Origin: Aspergillus flavus | Taxonomy: Eukaryota; Ascomycota; Eurotiomycetes; Eurotiales; Aspergillaceae | DNA length: 64,000 bases | Assembly (NCBI RefSeq): GCF_009017415.1 | Contig: NC_092406.1 | Coordinates: 3,844,001 to 3,908,000, forward strand | Reading direction: 5' to 3' | Shown here: one piece after another, positions 12,251 through 23,296 of the stretch | Layout of the letters: each line of letters opens with the position of its first letter | How positions within the stretch are numbered: the stretch's first letter is position 1 | Program-made: the position numbers and the translations under genes | The notes under the pieces: generated by a model | Seen by the model: the letters and a program-made list of their open reading frames with translations, nothing else | Databases searched by the model: none | What the model was told of the DNA's origin: nothing

Positions 12251-12829
12251 AGGATAATGTAATACTAAATTAGGCGAAGAAACAACTTAACCGAACCATA
12301 AATACTGTGGAAAAAGATAAATATAGATACAGGCTCACATTAGCTCCACCGGGAATTGAGGAGAACCCGAGAGCCATACTCAATCAGGATAAACAAATGA
12401 ATCAGAGGGTGGGATAGGGCTGAGGCAATTCTTTCTCTCAGCAAAGCCTCATTTTATTCCATTTGGATGCCCAAATTTTTTCCCGTTAGTTCAGTGATCT
12501 TCTCTCTGCCACCGCGTATTCGTATACTGATCGCCCCCCTTTGATTCAACATATTAAGATTCTTGGCAATCAGCTTTTCGAACCAGTGCCCCACGCGCTC
12601 CGCTTTTGACCACGAAGAAGCATATGCTAACGCAAACACTAACTCCCTCCTGAAACTCCTGACCAAAATCCTTCTCTTATCTCTGCCTATTTCTTCTTCC
12701 TTCTTTGTTAAGTGGCGTGTCCGATCGCTATAAAGAGCGCGTTTCCCGCGTCAGGCACCCCCAAAACCACATTTCCCTCAATACCGAACATCGGTTACGT
12801 CAGCTGGATAGACGTCAATAGTCAACACC
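12251..12829. other. Intergenic
   Basis: Holds the 3' flank of the dehydrogenase and the promoter of the EF-hand gene. A 70-codon minus-strand frame at 12454-12666 has no recognisable features and is not called. Confidence 0.5.
12728..12735 (+). promoter_or_regulatory. TATA-like box of the penta-EF-hand gene
   Basis: CTATAAAG lies 102 nt upstream of the ATG at 12830, a normal spacing for a fungal TATA element. Inferred from sequence alone. Confidence 0.5.
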
Positions 12830-13938
12830 ATGGCGTACAACCAATCTTACAATCCAGATGCGTTGCCAGCGTAAGTTGAGATCGCAGATGATGATTTTCA
12901 CGATGCGCCGTATGTCGCTAATATTTCATAAAATGGACCAGACATGCAGAGCCCGAACAGGTACCGACCGAGTGCTTTAGTTTCCCTGATCAACCCCTCC
13001 ATAACTGACGAAATAACGCCAGGTAGCCCAGATGATCGGTGCTATGCAAACCGGCCCTCAGCATCATCACAATCAGAGTAAACCGTCTCGACCATCCCCC
13101 AACCCCTCTTCTAGTGGAGTTCCACCTCGAGTTCCCGTAACGAGTGCGCACATGAACAAGCCATTACCCGCACCGGCTGCGAACCAACATCGGACTCATC
13201 CACTACACCCATCACCACCTCCACAGAACTACGGATTTGGGCCACCCCCTTCCCAGCCTGTGCGCAATCGGCCCCAGCCTTCGTCCCGGCCCCCACGGTC
13301 TCCAAACCCGCCGTTGGCTGTCCCTGATGACGATCCGCAACAACTCTTCCCGCTGTTTCGCGCCGCCAACACATCCCACACCGGTTCACTGACCGAGATG
13401 GAGCTGGGCTCCGCTCTCGTGAATGGCGATTTTACCTCGTTTCACCCTAAGACGGTGAAGATGATGATCCGCATGTTTGACCGGAATAGCAGTGGGACGA
13501 TCTCGTTCGACGAGTTTGTATCGCTATGGCGCTACCTTGCCGCGTGGCGGGAGCTTTTTGACCGATTCGATGTCGATCGTAGCGGGCGCATCAGCCTTCA
13601 GGAATTCGAGAACGCACTCCTCGCATTCGGATACCGACTAAGCCAGCCGTTTGTGACGGTGCTTTTCACCACATTTGAGAGCAAGGGACGGCAGAGGAAT
13701 GGACCTGCCCACCCCGCGAAGATGGGAATGAGCTTCGACCTGTTCGTGCAGGCGTGTATCAGCTTGAGACGTATGACGGACGTCTTCAAGCGGTATGATG
13801 ATGACCGCGATGGTTACATTACTGTGAGCTTTGAGGAGTTCTTGACTGGTAAGGGAATTGTGGTGTTTCTTTTCTTACTTCTACCTTGATCAGTCACTGA
13901 CGCAATGACGTACAGAAATCCTGCAACTACAGGACTAG
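12830..13938 (+). CDS. Penta-EF-hand calcium-binding protein (peflin / ALG-2 type), 302 aa
   Basis: Exons 12830-12870, 12942-12960 (19 nt), 13023-13848 and 13916-13938. The joins give a start MAYNQSYNPDALPAHAEPEQ that runs into VAQMIGAMQTG. A proline-rich, low-complexity N-terminal part (to about residue 115) is typical of peflin and is followed by EF-hand loops: FRAANTSHTGSLTEMEL, FDRNSSGTISFDEF, FDVDRSGRISLQEF, a weak fourth, and YDDDRDGYITVSFEEF with the C-terminal tail LTEILQLQD. The second and third loops have good D-x-N/D-x-S/D-G ligands, so calcium binding is likely. Peflin and ALG-2 relatives bind calcium and partner proteins in membrane traffic; the partner here is unknown. Both the first coding exon (41 nt) and the second (19 nt) are very short. 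Confidence 0.87.
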
Positions 13939-14841
13939 ACGGTGGATAAGGAGTTCTTGTGCATCTCTGCGTTAATCTTTTCTGGTTGTTCTACTATTAT
14001 ACCCTGTTTATGGAGCATCATAATTCAAGCACCGGCGATCCAGCAAAAAGGAACATGCGAAGTGTATTCGGTGTACTTGCATGCTACCTACTCGTAGGTA
14101 GTGGTGATTTTTGTGTTAAAAGGCTGCATTGACCTGTACTATAAACTGCAGTGCCTCATGATAAGAATACGGACCGGGTTGCAAATGATTTGGTAATGAA
14201 TATGGTACCTTACCACCCTAAACCTTCTTGGGTTGGATGTCATGACATGTCATTTCCTTAAAAAATTCTCCGACTTGCACGAAACGCCATGCAAAGAATT
14301 TACTATTTGGGCAAGATAATCATAAGAAAATCAAAATTATAATCTCCGATCCCCCCAAAGAAAGGGCAATCATTTATATACTCCATACATCTTGATCGTT
14401 TCTTTTTGCATTCCTCGGAGAGTCGGTCATTGATATCCTTAAGTCCGACAGACTCGGGACTTTCCGAAAGACCGACAATTTAGTCCAAGTTATAGATACT
14501 TCTCATTTATAGGAACGGAGTCTCGACCGCATCCTCTCTCACTTTGGTTGGCTCATTCACGCCGAAAAAATCTTAGCGACCACAAGTGGGAATCGATTAG
14601 CGACTGCGCCGAAGGTTTTTCTTTTCTTCTCGGTGTTCTGTGGCGTTTCTTTTCTCGTTCTTTATGTCGATCTTTTACTAACCCTGAGTCACTCGGTCTT
14701 TAACGTCGGATCTGCCCGCCGCAACAGATTGGAGCATTCTTGGTCCCTTTCTCCTCAACTTGGCGGCCAAATCCTCGCCTGTCAAGTCAGGTCTGATCCA
14801 ATTTCATTCTCGACGGGCCGTGCATTCTTGCATCGTGAAGA
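13939..14841. other. Intergenic / promoter of the transporter gene
   Basis: About 900 nt with AT-rich stretches (for example around 14320-14390) and a T/C-rich part near 14620-14700. A short frame at 14633-14845 precedes the transporter in another frame and is probably leader. No RNA gene seen. Confidence 0.5.
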
Positions 14842-16960
14842 ATGACGGCGCTTTCTAATCCTAGTGATGACCGGGATCAACATGATACCCACACACTTAG
14901 CAACGGTCAGGTTGTGACGGGCGACAAGATAGCTTCGGCGGAACTGGACCCCAGCTTGGCGGACACCGACACTTCGAATAACCATCGTCAATCTTCAGAA
15001 GAAAAGCATGCGAATGAATCGAACGGTGATGGAACGATGGAAAAAGTCGCCACTGGCGCTTCGCTGGGCCGAGTGCCTTCTCAGGCGCAGAAGTTGGGGA
15101 AGAAGAAGATCGTTGTTGTCATGACGGCGCTTTGTGTAAGAACTTACTTTTGCTATTCTGCCCCTTAAGTACATCTTTGATGAAATAACGGCTAACCATG
15201 CGGGGGTCTACAGTTGGTCCTGTTCTTAGCAGCTCTAGATATGGTAAGTGACAGAATCGCTCGCATATGTCGTCATAGTTCGGATATTTACTGACTGATA
15301 TAGACAATCATTTCCACGGCCCTGCCAACAATGGCCTCTCACTTCAATGCCTCGGAGAGTGGATATTCATGGATGGCTTCATCGTATATGCTTGCTAATG
15401 CTGCCGCGGTGCCCCTCTGGGGTAAAATTAGTGACATCTGGGGCAGAAAGCGCATTCTGTTGCTGGCCAATGTTGCTTTCCTCGTAGGTAGTTTGATCTG
15501 CGCGCTGGCTATTAATCTGCCGATGATTCTGGTGGGTAGAGCTATCCAGGGTGTTGGAGGAGGTGGTATCATCGTGTTAGTGAATATCTGTGTCTCTGAT
15601 TTGTTCAGTGTCCGGTAAGTCATGCCCTCTATGCTTTCTCCCTTTCGATGGACAATTGTTAAAGGATTTATACTTTAGAGAACGGCCGATGTATTATGGT
15701 CTTTTCGGGTCTACATGGGCAATCGCAGGTGCTCTAGGCCCTATCGTTGGAGGCGCCTTCACTACCAACGTTACTTGGCGTTGGTGTTTCTATATAAATT
15801 GTAAGGAAATCAGCGAGCAGTAGACGGAACTATGCTAATGTGCTTTACCAGTGCCCATTGGAGGCGTTTCATTTGTGATCCTCGTTCTGTTCCTTAAGAT
15901 TGAGGCTGAAAAAACACCGCTTCTAGCAGGTCTAAAATCCATTGATTGGATAGGTATCGTCTTAATCATGGGAGGAACGCTCATGTTCTTGTTTGGCCTG
16001 GAGTATGGTGGCATCACTTACCCTTGGGACTCGGCCACCGTCATCTGTCTCATCGTCTTTGGAGTAGTGACGTGGGCTATTGCCATGGTGGTTGAATGGA
16101 AAGTCGCAAAATATCCCGTTATACCGATCCGTCTCTTCACTAATTGGCACAATGTTCTGGTCCTTCTCGTCTGCTTCTGCCACAGTTTCGTGTTTATCTC
16201 TGGCGCCTACTATCTCCCGCTCTATTTCCAGACCGTGCTCCTCGCCAATCCTATCATGAGCGGTGTCTACGTGCTTCCGAACGTTCTCAGCCTTTCCTTC
16301 ACTTCCGCATGCACTGGTTTCATCATTAAGAAGACCGGCCGCTACCGCGAGCTTATTGTGGGTGGATTATTCTTCATGACCCTTGGCTACGGACTCCTCA
16401 TCGACCTGAAATACTACGCCTCGTGGCCTCGTATCATCATCTATCAACTAATCGCCGGTTTTGGCTCCGGTCCTGTTTTCCAAGCACCCCTCGTTGCCCT
16501 CCAGGCTAACATCCACCGTGGCGACGTCGCTGCCGGAACCTCCACGTTCGGCTTCCTTCGTCAAACCTCCGCCGCCATGTCCATCGTCCTTGGTACCGTC
16601 GTGTATCAAAATGTCCTCCAGCAGCAAATGCCTAAGATCTCAGCCGCGATCGGGCCCGAGAAAGCCACCGCGCTCGCTTCCTCCTTTTCCGGCTCTCAGG
16701 GCGACGTCATCAGAGCACTCCCGGAAGATCAAAAGAACGTCGTCCTGAAAGCATACACCTTCACCCTGAGCCGGATGTGGATCTTCTACACCGCCATCAT
16801 CGGCTTCGGACTGCTAGTCAGTCTACTTATCCGACCCGTCGTGCTCAGCAAGGCACACACCTTCACCAAGACTGGTCTTGCAGAACAAGAGCGCGCAAGA
16901 CAAGAGATTCTCGCCGCGCAAAGAGGCGAAACTCAGACCGAACCCAAGGAGACCGTATAA
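14842..16960 (+). CDS. MFS drug transporter, DHA2 (14-TM) family, 621 aa
   Basis: Exons 14842-15135, 15214-15243, 15304-15614, 15679-15800 and 15852-16960. After a hydrophilic N-terminus of about 90 residues, TM1 carries the family motif LDMTIISTALPTMASHF, read across introns 1 and 2. The loop motif A is WGKISDIWGRKRILL. Motif C-like glycine segments are AIQGVGGGGIIVLVN and GALGPIVGGAFTTNVTWRWC. Long hydrophobic helices continue to about residue 590 and the tail is basic and hydrophilic. Such proteins export drugs or toxic metabolites from the plasma membrane in exchange for protons. There is no polyketide or peptide synthetase gene in the window, so a role in self-resistance cannot be argued from context. 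All phases agree. Confidence 0.9.
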
Positions 16961-18350
16961 CCCCCTCCTCTTCTCTTCTACACCAATGGGTTCAAACCCC
17001 CCCACCCTCTTCTCTTCCCATAAACATACATGGTACAGTCTACACGCATAATAGACCCCTCTTGCTCCTTTTTTCCAAGACTGTCGCCCCCTACCCTCAT
17101 AATGATTGAGTCTCTGATACTCCTGGCGGGTATTATGAGCATTGTCAGACCGTGAGAAAAGTTTGCTGGTTTTTGCTTTCTGCTTTAGCTTAACGTATCG
17201 CTATACCCACTTCAACAGGGATCTTTGGTGTTGCTTGATAGCTGGAGTTGTTAAAATAATGTATATTAGATTGGAAACTGATGAACTGGAGTAAATACAT
17301 AATTGCATGCAGACTTAGCGCAGAGATTACCATTTCAGTGTTTAATGAAGCTTGAAGAAAAGAGTTTGCTCTGTACATTTTTCACATAATAAAACCAATC
17401 CAATATGGAGAACTTATCCTCTCGCCTTACCTATATACCACAAGCTTCATAAGACTAAGTGATAGGTCTAAAATGACATCGCTGTCCAACAGCCGGAGCT
17501 TTCCGATAACCTTATCATACGTAGTACTTGCACTTTGTTTGATTGCTTAGTAGGTATACTATACTTAGTAAGCTGCACGTCTTTGTTACATCCTACAGGG
17601 GGTTTGCTGTAGATAGGTATAAGGTATGCTTCCACTCGGTCTGCTGGTGCCAAAGTTGATGTATCACTGCTGACGTCAATGCGATGTTTGGGACTGGAAA
17701 CTTAATCTGAACTTTATCGGCAATGACGTGAGTATATGCCGGTTTAGGCAGTCGATCGTAGATTCAGTCTTGTTCAATTGGTACCGTACTTTAGCGGATG
17801 ATCCACATGGAATCGATGAGCAATCACTTAACTTTTCTCGGTCGGTCTATGGAGACGACATATATGGCGGTGAATCCACCACAATACTCAACTTGGCCGG
17901 CACATCCTCTTCAAGTTTTTTATTCCTATTCAAACATCCTTATATACATTACCGAATTTTAGAAGATAAACAAACAGATTCTGGAACGCCATCCCCAAGT
18001 GACATTGAAAGAAAGCCAAAGATTGTTCTGTCCGGGTCAAGAGATGGGAACGACGAGTGAGACTGAGAATCTCATGCGGAAAGAGCTTTTCGAAAACAAG
18101 CGCTTAAGGCGAGGTTGCCAATAGGATCCAACGGCAAAAGGAAGGGGTATAACAGTGGAAAGGAAGCGGAAGCTACGGCGAAAGTAGAGAGGGCTGGAAA
18201 CGGGAAATGATATCCAATGAACAAAAGAGACATATCCAACTCGCTCACCCGATTAGGTATTCATACCTTCCTTAACGCCACACGATGCCATAGTTGAGAC
18301 AGTGAAAGAAAGAACAAGACCGCAATTATCAATCTAGACAATAAGGGAGG
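16961..18350. other. Convergent intergenic region, no gene
   Basis: Contains the 3' flanks of the transporter and of rlmA. A 110-codon frame at 17728-18060 (plus) has no family resemblance and is not called. No repeat or RNA gene is apparent. Confidence 0.55.
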
Positions 18351-19295
18351 CTATGTCTTTGCCTTTTTCGGTGCTCCTTCCGCACTTGGTCCACTATCGG
18401 GGCTCTTGCGCTTTTTCTCTTGATCGTCTTCACGCGCAAAACTGGGACCTGTTTGAACGGCGGGAGTGGGAAAGGTCAGAGGACTAGGAAGGATGTTACT
18501 GTCCGGACCAGAGCGGCCAAAACCCCATTCAGGGAAGAAACTAGATGGAGAAGGAAGAAGCGCATCTGGCACGAAGCGACTAGGAAGTGCAGATATCGGC
18601 GTCTCTATGTTGTTGCTGTTGTTGTTGGTACTACTATATGCATTGTTATTCTGAGCAGCTGTGCTAGGGGGAGGCGGCCGGGCAAATGGATTCGGTGGTC
18701 CCTGAGCGCCTGCACTGAGGATTGCACCGGCAGAAGGCGAAGGCGGAGGTAACACGACACTGGAATGGTTGCCGTCAAGATTGGCTTTGGCTGGTGTAAG
18801 TGTTTTGTTCCCTGCAGAATCGCGTGAGGATGAATCTGCTGTTGCGCTGCCCCGATCCGAATTCTCGCTGGGTATTTGCACCTTTAGCTGTGGACGTTTC
18901 GTATTTAACTGACCGCTGTTCGTCCGAACGGGAGGCTTGATCTCAGGTACCGGCTGGGGACGAGGCGCTTCAGTCGCGGCTCGTGGTGGAGGGGGAGGCG
19001 CCACTGGCTGGTTGAGTCCCTTTTTGTCCTTTGCTTCGTTATGTGAAAATTCAAGCTTCACTTGTGAGTTCTCATTGCGCGGCGACGTAGGTGGACCGAC
19101 TCCAAAGTGACGAGCCAAGACCGAACCACGATCATCAATCGGCGTAAAGATACTACGTGATTTCGACGATATCGACCTTTGCTGCGGCGGTGACTGACTG
19201 TCTTCAGCTTTCATCGGCCCAGGCATCTGGTCCGCTGGAGGAGCTTCGGGAAGTGATACCGTCCGCTGTTGTTGTTGCTGGGGCTGTTGTTGCGC

Positions 19296-19326
<31 letters not shown>

Positions 19327-20374
19327 TCCGACGGGAACGTGGGAGGCATGGAACTCCTTCCCTGTTCCGGCATAAATGCTTGGGCAACCTGGGACATTTG
19401 CGGATGTGAAGGTTGCGATAAACCCATAGGAGGTGTTTGCTGCGCAAGGATATGCGGATGCTGGGGATGCTGTTGAATATGCGGTGGAATTGCCTGGGGC
19501 GGCATTGTATGTGGCGGCATGGATTGCGGCGGCATAGGTTGATGCTGATGATGCGGCGCTGCATGATGTACGCCGTGTGGAGGGCCAAAGTGCGCAAACT
19601 GACCGGGTCGGGGTTGTTGACCTAGAGCGTGGTGGGCATTCGGGTTATACATGGAAGGGTTGGACATATAGGCAAATCCATTCTGAGGCGGCGGTGGTGT
19701 GGCATGATGTTGCTGGGTACCGATATTGGAACTAACTCTGCGAACGTGATTTCTGGAAGATGGTCTTGAAAGTCCTTGAGGTTGAGGGGTACCGTGACGC
19801 GGATCAAACGGCAGTCCATTGCCGATGGGAGGGGATGCGGAAGGTGCATGATTAACATGTTGGAAGCCGGGATGACTGGGGAGATGAGTTGGTATCATCG
19901 GAGGGTTATTTTGCGGTGGTGTTGGATGCATTTCTTCAGGGGCAGGTGTGGTCTCATCTTCATCGTCGTCGTCATCGCGCCGGCCGTTAAAGTCCTCAGG
20001 GCCTTTATGCTCGTGCGGCGGGCCGAACTAAGGGCAAAGCATGTCATGTTAACAAAATGACTCGACATCGTACAGGTGAGAAAGGAGACAAACATATTGA
20101 TAACGACCCAAGGTCTCGCGCATATCACATGATGAAAATTCATATAGCTTCTTGTTGTGACCGAATATGATGACAGCAACATCTACTGAGCATAGCACCG
20201 CAAGCTCATGCGCCTTCTTAAAGAGACCACCCTTCCGTTTCAGAAAAGTACTAAAGAGCAGGGTATCATGTTAGCTCTTCAAGTTGCACCCAGCGATAGA
20301 GTGTAGGATGAGACCTACACTGAACGATTGCGATCATCCTTGATCGCCTTGATCTCGATCTTTCGCCGACCCAT
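18351..20374 (-). CDS. rlmA: MADS-box transcription factor RlmA (MEF2/Rlm1 type), 629 aa
   Basis: Exons 20374-20319, 20250-20094 and 20027-18351. The MADS/MEF2 domain starts at the N-terminus: [18 protein letters not shown] joins across intron 1 to [20 protein letters not shown] and on to the MEF2 extension ([20 protein letters not shown]). In this family the domain dimerises and binds CTA(A/T)4TAG, and the factor is activated by the cell-wall-integrity MAP kinase (Slt2/MpkA) to drive cell-wall genes. The rest is low-complexity, rich in Pro, His, Gln and Ser. It has a polyglutamine run and, near the C-terminus, a fungal conserved block ([31 protein letters not shown]) followed by a basic nuclear-signal-like end. 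SP/TP sites such as PTSPRN could be kinase targets. Introns 1 and 2 both interrupt the DNA-binding region. The identification is firm; activation by MpkA is family knowledge. Confidence 0.93.
19266..19328. repeat. CAG/CAA polyglutamine repeat in rlmA
   Basis: A run of mostly CTG and TTG triplets on the plus strand, read as Gln codons in rlmA. It codes about ten Gln, then Ala, three Gln, Pro and five more Gln. It is a likely site of length variation between strains. Confidence 0.9.
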
Positions 20375-23296
20375 GAGGGATACAGTGTGAGCGTATCACA
20401 CGAGGGTAAAGAACGTAGGTGAAACACCGAAGGCAGGATCAATAGCGAGTAGACGTGAAGGTATGCGTCTTTGTATGAATTAGTGGCGCGAGTTGAAACC
20501 TAGGGAAGCGCCAAAAAAGAAAAAAAAAAAGGAAATAAGGAATTCCAGAGCACGGTGGAATAAACGACTGTGTTTGCTTAGGCTCCTTTCTTGAATTTCC
20601 CCCCCTTTAATTTTCTTTTTTTTTAAAAAAAGAGACAGGAAGATTTAAAAAATAATAATAACAAAAACGAAAGGCAGTAAATAAAACGTTTCAATTTCTC
20701 CCAAATGAAGTGGGGACAAAGAAGGAGATGAGAAAGAATGCGAGGGTACAGATAGACAAGAGGGGTGAGATTGGCACAGCGCTATTTGGAGGGATGAACC
20801 AACGAAGCGCGTAAAGGGCGACGGCGTCTTACCGGTCGGGGAAGAAGAACAAGGGCCCCCCTTATGCAGGCAAGGACTAGAGGTGACAGAGAAACCTCAG
20901 GTCACCAAGGTGAAAACGAGAGACAGAACGACAGATAAGATGAGCCAAAGTCAATTCTGGGATGGAATACGAAGGATGGATGGATGAGAAAGGCTGGATG
21001 GTTGGAGCGGCGACACGCGGGTGATGCAGAAGATTCTAAAGATAGACATCGACTGTGGGAAACTTCTTAATCACTGGACCTGTCGGCGGCTACGGGCAGC
21101 CGCCGTTGGCGAGCTTCCTAACCGCCGCCCGGGCTATTTATAGATCCATTGCTGACTGCTTCATGAACCCCTACCACTAGGTACATATACCGATCACTCC
21201 GCCTCTTCCTGGTTTAGATCTTTGATCGATAATCTCCTGGCCCCGATGAAACCCTGGTTTGTCTTTTGCCCTGCCACTATTTTCATCAATACTACATACA
21301 ACCCAATGAGGTTCCTGTTCTACAGAGTTCCGGCTCCCGGTTTCACTGATCATGTCAATCTCACGTTGACAACTCCAGGGTGGCGTGCCAGTAGCGATTT
21401 CGTGAAAGTTGATTCTATCCACTCTCATCATGCTATACCTTATGATCGTCCCGCGCTACTAATGATGCCATATTGAGCTCGCATTAGCCCCTCAAAAGAA
21501 ATCCTAAGACTAAGTATTTAGACTAGCCGGTGGTGCCAGCTATGGGCTCGACCGCCTGCACAAGGATGGCTAGTTCAGTAGGCATCAAGGTTAGCTGCCT
21601 GAGGCAGGCATTGTCTAGTTACCTAATGAATTTTGTCCCCAACCGCGACACGGGGCCCAGACTTTCAAATTTGCAGTTCTGATATGGTCGATTCCCTGTC
21701 GGGCTAAGCGGTAAAGGGTCCGCTGGTTTATCGGGATGGTGGATAACGGATTGGGAACCGGCAGAATTGGTGAACCCCTTATCCCCTTTGATTGGACCAT
21801 CTTCCATGACCAGTCACGATGATCAACTCATGAATTTGATCTGTCGCCTCGCATGTTCTTATGTCAAGGCAGAAAACCAGGCATCGACATGAGTCTCATA
21901 ATTGGGTGATATCATTTGATTTTTCCTACCCCGTACGGAGTTGTGTTTTTTTTTTTTTTTTCTTTTTGAGATACGTCGGATGTATGTCGGCGACGTTGAT
22001 AAGCAGGGAACAGTTGTCATACAACCGAGTCGAGTCATGCGCCCCTACTAAACATACATATATGCAGTGTACATCCATGGATATGGTTGATTGATTGGTT
22101 TACATCTCTACTCCATACCTAATATACATCATGAATTCTACCTAACTGGACCTACATAGACGCAAATCCTCTGTTGGGTACGAAAAAGGTTACTACCTAC
22201 TGTATCTCCATGGTATTATACGGTATTCTGCCTAACCTCTTTTTTTCTCGACACTACTACCTTAAATTTTAGCATGTCATCATTTTGACCACCGGGTTTC
22301 AAGAAGGAGGGGAGAATTTAATTAAAACCATACCACTTCTATCATATCCCCAAAACCACTGTCAAGCTTCCTGGTTTTCTTTTCTGGGAAGGTTTTCAAG
22401 GTAAAAAAAAAAAAGTCTTGGGTAGCGGATCATGAACAATGAATGAACCGGCGTTCGTCTTGTCCTCTTGAATTCCAAGCCAATTAACTGGCGTCTATGG
22501 AGGGCGACTGAACCATGGATAGAGCCAGAGTTCGGGGGTGTATTATTATTTCACCCCTGAAACGAGACAGTAGATCCTCATCGTCAATCGTCCTTCCAAT
22601 CAACTAACTTCTCTACCTCGTCGCTTTTTCCCTTTTCTCTCCTGTCCCTCTTCCTCCGTCTTTTCCTCTCATTATATCTTCTTTTTCTTCTCTGTTATCA
22701 ATTTTGTTTTACTCCGTTTGGTCGCATCATTGATTTCGCTCGTCGGTTTTACCAGCTCCACATTCCAAGCTTAAAAAAACGTGGAGATTGCACTCGTTAT
22801 CCAATTTCCTAAATTCTCTGCAGGTCGATTGTGGCCTTATTGCCAGTAGTACAGTATCGCTGCACGCTAGACGTGCTGCCCCGTCTGGGCTGCAGGCGAT
22901 TGATTCTCTGGCCACCTGAATGTTCTCCTACAAATTCGATTGATCTTTTTTTTTATTATAACTCATTTTTATTTTTCTCTTCTTGTCTATTTTTTTCCCT
23001 TCTCTTTTTTGTCCTTCTTAGACTCCAATCTATTGAATCAACTTACCAAGTCTTTCCCTTTTGGTTCTACACCTCTTTTTCCTGGACCTGTTATTTATAC
23101 CGCTTTTCTCCTATTGATCTACAACTGGTTATCTACTCGCACGGTCGAGCGTGGAATCGTGAAGTCTTCCTCTTTAGGTTCGCTAATCGACTCGTTTTAA
23201 GACGCCACTCCTTGACCGCGTCTCAGAAGGTCGACTTCTCCGACTTATAGTTGGTCGCACCTTTCAACTCAGGAGTCGAAGAAGCGCAAGGTGAAA
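20375..23296. other. Long divergent intergenic region (rlmA / Msb1-like)
   Basis: At 2.9 kb this is one of the longest gene-free intervals here. Seen in it: purine/A-rich tracts at about 20510-20660 (pyrimidine-rich on the rlmA strand), an RLM1 box at 21134, a run of T at about 21946-21962, and CT-rich DNA from about 22600 to 23020 leading into the Msb1-like gene. Short frames at 21177-21476 and 22831-23250 are not supported as genes. Confidence 0.5.
21134..21143. promoter_or_regulatory. Perfect RLM1/MEF2 box, CTATTTATAG
   Basis: Matches CTA(A/T)4TAG at every position. It lies 760 nt upstream of the rlmA start and about 2.15 kb upstream of the Msb1-like start. Because RlmA itself belongs to the family that binds this site, autoregulation is a plausible inference. 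Confidence 0.55.

Noticed and set aside
11167..16960. Short-chain dehydrogenase plus DHA2 transporter as a secondary-metabolite cluster
   Set aside because: There is no backbone synthase, no pathway-specific Zn2Cys6 factor and an ordinary calcium-binding gene between them.
17728..18060. 110-codon plus-strand frame between the drug transporter and rlmA
   Set aside because: No domain, no start context or neighbour support.
21560..21640. Possible tRNA: a TAGTTCAGTAGG stretch resembling an A box
   Set aside because: No GGTTCGANTCC-like B box at the right distance and no cloverleaf could be drawn.
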